A stretch of DNA of 64,000 bases, from positions 558,001 to 622,000 of the forward strand of contig NHNW01000008.1 in the NCBI GenBank assembly GCA_002786025.1, in the 5' to 3' direction. A model generated the notes under the pieces. It was given only the letters and a program-made list of their open reading frames with translations. It had not been told where the DNA came from and made no database searches. The DNA is from Zasmidium citrigriseum. Taxonomy: Eukaryota; Ascomycota; Dothideomycetes; Mycosphaerellales; Mycosphaerellaceae. This document shows, piece by piece, positions 61,527-64,000 of this stretch. How positions within the stretch are numbered: position 1 is the first letter of the stretch; the number at the start of each line of letters is the position of its first letter. Position numbers and translations under genes: made by a program.

Positions 61527-64000
61527 TCATTCATTGATCGTCTCACTGACCCTTCTCTCGCGATACTCAACCCCACCACTCCCCTTCCTATCCGTCTTCC
61601 TCTTCCCAATACTCAAAAGACTCAAAGCCCGACTCGCTCGACTACTCATCGAACTCGGCCTCGACTGTCCACTCTCCGTAACATCCTTAATAGGATCCAC
61701 AACCCTCCTCACCCGTCCACTAACATTCAGCCCAATCGCAAAGACCGTTCCGCCGGCATAAGCCGCAATAGCCACAACAAGGGAATACGACACCGCGCGG
61801 CCAGAATTGATGACAGCAGTTGAGATAGGGGAGAAGACAGCCCCGCCGCTGATGGCTGAGGTGAGGAAAACGGCTGCGGTCTTGGTATGTTTCCCCTGTC
61901 CGCGGAGGGCTTGGGCGAAGATGAGCGAGAAGAGTGGACCTTCGCAGAAGAAGGCCATGATCATTAACGCGACGCCTGTGCTCCCGGTGTAGTGTGTGCT
62001 GAGGCCGATGAAGAGGATGGCGCCGGAGTAGAAGAAGAGGAGCATGATGCGGGGTTTGATCCAGAGACCTAAGCCTGCCGCCAGAAAGCGCGAGACGGCG
62101 AAGGCAGTGTGGGCTATGGCGAGGTAGTTCGAAGTATTGTATCCTGGGGCGATAGACTGGAGGTAAGGGGCGAATTTCTGGCCAATGACTTCTTGTCCGC
62201 CGACGTAGCAGAACTGGCTCAGGACTCCTAGGCCTAGGACGAGCCAGATTACTCGTATGTTGCCGATTCTGGCTTTGTTTGCGCCGTCCATTCGTTCTGC
62301 GGCGTCTTCGAGTTCGGCGTCTGTGGCTTCGTTTAGGGGGAGGTAGAAGTAGATCACCGCGAGGGCGACAGTCGCCAGTGCGATGCCCAAATACGCCCAT
62401 TGTGTGTTGACCAGAGAAGGCGCATGCAGAGATTTGTGATAAAAGGCCCTGTTAGCGATCAGGGGAGCAACCACAGTTCCAATCGCCTGCACTCCCTGGC
62501 TGAAATTCAGCCTGGCCTCAGCATACTCAGCCGGTCCACAGAGTGCAATGAACGGATTCGCCGAGACTTCGAGAATAGAAAGTCCAAACCCCACGATGAA
62601 GTTAGTCACCAGGAATGTCGGCCAGGAAGTCAACACAGCAGCAGGCCAGAAAATCAAACATCCTGCAGCGTAGATACTGAGCCCGATCGGATAGCACGCC
62701 TTGAAGCCCCAATGCTGCAGAACGGGGCGCCCAACGAGAAGTGGTCCAGTAAAGTATCCAGCGTAGTAAGCACTTCGGATCCCGACATTCTGGTTAGTGG
62801 TAACATAGGCTACCATCTGGAATTGCTGATTCAGAGTTTCAAGCAACCCGTATTCGAAGCCCCAGATGAAGAACAGCACCGTCACCGCTGCAACCGGGTA
62901 TATTGACTCCTTGTTCGTCAGATGGACAACGCTCTTCCTCTGCTTCATATTCACAAAATCGAAGAACGTCGGTGTCTCAGGCCTGGTATGTCTCGTCGTA
63001 TTCGTCAACGCAGTGGGCGATCGTTCCATAGGAGGCATCGTCGCCATTTCAGGAGTCGTCAAGAAATCCATCATATCCATCGGAGCCTGCTCTGCATCCT
63101 CACCCTGGCCAGCAGCAGAGTTATTCGGCCGCCCAGTCAAGAACTCAAACATGTCCATCTCTCTTCCATCTTCCTCCTCCTCAGGAGTCCTGCCGAAATC
63201 CCGGTGATGCACATCGTTCGGCATGGGTAGAGGAGCAGGAGCAGGAGGTGGTTTCTCATCCGATCCATCAGGCCCCGAGAAAGATCCAAAGACCGAAGGC
63301 GGATCACTGACGTCGCGCAACATATGCGGCATGAATCGCGCGACCAAAGGTTTAAGCCCAGGGACACAAGCACACATGATCCCCGTCGTCACCTCAATCG
63401 CACTCCACATGAAGGAAAAGGCCAGGTAAAACGAAGAATCCGTGGCCACAGCCCTCTGCGTCGAACTCTCCGAACTCTGGCTTTGGATCTCCTCCAGCCG
63501 GGTCATGGCCGCCGATTGCAGGTACGATATCCTGACGACATCCACCACCGCGACGAAAATACCAAAACTGAACGTCACCACCAATATAATCTTCTGCTTC
63601 CTCGGCAAGCGCATCCCCGTGAGAATCGGCATGGGCAAGAACAGCAGCGTCAAATCCGTAATGATGTTCAGCGGCACGGAAGCCAGATAAATCGTCAAGA
63701 TATCCGTACACGACGCAGTCACCGGCGTAATGAGCTTGAAAACCGCCCCGATGGGATCACACTGGAACAGGGTGACGAACGTCAGCGAGAGTCCTCCCGC
63801 ATTGACAACGAACAGCGTCGCATAGCATGCCCAGCGGAAGATCTGGTTCGCAGTCGAAAACGTCAGGTAAAACGCCAGAATGGACGTCTTGGTCGCCATC
63901 AGAGCCGGCTGGTACAGCACCGCGAAGGCATAATTCGAGCGCTTCAATCCACTCCTCCAGCCGGCCGGTACGTCCTCTTCATGTCGTCCAAGTCCGTACG
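61527..64000 (-). CDS. PTH11-like receptor domain fused to FucP-type MFS sugar transporter (partial, 5' end outside)
   Basis: One uninterrupted frame runs from the stop at 61527 through the right edge (about 824 codons seen). The N-terminal part is a fungal rhodopsin-like/PTH11-type seven-helix domain, lacking its first one or two helices here: YGLGRHEEDVP, SNYAFAVLYQPALMATKTSI, then FVTLFQCDPIGAVF, LNIITDLTLLFLPMPILTGM and CACVPGLKPLVARFMPHM. A linker of about 150 residues has repeated DM-(F/M)-(E/D)-FLT motifs. The C-terminal 400 residues are an L-fucose:H+ symporter-like (FHS family) MFS: LFFIWGFEYGLLETLNQQFQ, YYAGYFTGPLLVG, VSANPFIALCGP, FNFSQGVQAIG-type and SGGAVFSPISTAV. A sensor coupled to a sugar transporter is a fair inference, not proven. 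Confidence 0.88.
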   Translation of the reverse strand, partial: YGLGRHEEDVPAGWRSGLKRSNYAFAVLYQPALMATKTSILAFYLTFSTANQIFRWACYATLFVVNAGGLSLTFVTLFQCDPIGAVFKLITPVTASCTDILTIYLASVPLNIITDLTLLFLPMPILTGMRLPRKQKIILVVTFSFGIFVAVVDVVRISYLQSAAMTRLEEIQSQSSESSTQRAVATDSSFYLAFSFMWSAIEVTTGIMCACVPGLKPLVARFMPHMLRDVSDPPSVFGSFSGPDGSDEKPPPAPAPLPMPNDVHHRDFGRTPEEEEDGREMDMFEFLTGRPNNSAAGQGEDAEQAPMDMMDFLTTPEMATMPPMERSPTALTNTTRHTRPETPTFFDFVNMKQRKSVVHLTNKESIYPVAAVTVLFFIWGFEYGLLETLNQQFQMVAYVTTNQNVGIRSAYYAGYFTGPLLVGRPVLQHWGFKACYPIGLSIYAAGCLIFWPAAVLTSWPTFLVTNFIVGFGLSILEVSANPFIALCGPAEYAEARLNFSQGVQAIGTVVAPLIANRAFYHKSLHAPSLVNTQWAYLGIALATVALAVIYFYLPLNEATDAELEDAAERMDGANKARIGNIRVIWLVLGLGVLSQFCYVGGQEVIGQKFAPYLQSIAPGYNTSNYLAIAHTAFAVSRFLAAGLGLWIKPRIMLLFFYSGAILFIGLSTHYTGSTGVALMIMAFFCEGPLFSLIFAQALRGQGKHTKTAAVFLTSAISGGAVFSPISTAVINSGRAVSYSLVVAIAAYAGGTVFAIGLNVSGRVRRVVDPIKDVTESGQSRPSSMSSRASRALSLLSIGKRKTDRKGSGGVEYRERRVSETINE

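Noticed and set aside
1..64000. CRISPR arrays, insertion sequences, bacterial operons, integrase or phage genes
   Set aside because: None seen; the gene structure throughout is eukaryotic with spliceosomal introns.

Overview
The window reads as nuclear DNA of a filamentous ascomycete (Pezizomycotina). Reasons: most genes carry several introns of about 47-60 nt with GTRNG donors and CTRAC-like branch sites, genes lie on both strands without operons, and the content is typical of the group (DAL5-type transporter, LaeA-like methyltransferase, F-box protein, CE1 and GH54 wall-degrading enzymes, PTH11-like receptor, cysteine-rich secreted protein). Placement in Dothideomycetes is my inference from gene content only. 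Exon joints were reconstructed by hand, and every multi-exon model below adds up to an open frame.

Layout. 0-8.4 kb: a TauD-type sulfonate dioxygenase diverges from a DAL5/Seo1-type transporter (a likely sulfur-scavenging pair), then a LaeA-like methyltransferase and an AIM9-like kinase gene with a degenerate catalytic loop and an in-frame stop. 9-17.3 kb: a GxGYxYP-family protein, a ~75-bp minisatellite, a secreted glyoxalase, a MYND protein, a DJ-1/PfpI protein and an acetylxylan esterase. 18.4-18.6 kb: a tRNA-Asp(GUC) gene split into four pieces. 19-28.4 kb: small membrane, reductase, F-box, secreted and unknown genes, then COQ2. 28.8-36 kb: a large JmjC/zinc-finger chromatin protein, an unknown protein, and an HSL-type hydrolase interrupted by one TAG codon. 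37-45.7 kb: GH54 arabinofuranosidase, a stand-alone polyketide-type acyltransferase, a DHA1 transporter, the nucleoporin NDC1 and a short-chain dehydrogenase. 46-64 kb: a mitochondrial J-protein, VDAC porin, carboxylesterase B, a Mid2-like wall sensor, a GPI-anchored protein, an aldo/keto reductase, and a receptor-transporter fusion running off the right edge.

The most striking find is the tRNA-Asp gene at 18432-18629. Four exon pieces totalling 72 nt rebuild a complete cloverleaf with GUC anticodon, G73 and an intact B box, followed by a T5 terminator. The pieces are separated by a 16-nt insert at the canonical 37/38 site and by two inserts of 53 and 57 nt. Those two look exactly like mRNA introns: GTAAAC/GTAAGC donor, CTAAC branch site, TAG acceptor. 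This would be spliceosomal-type introns inside a Pol III tRNA gene.

Two other genes keep a full conserved reading frame across a single stop codon (TAA at 7269, TAG at 35598). The second replaces an expected tryptophan and is worth testing for UAG-to-UGG A-to-I RNA editing as well as for simple pseudogenization.
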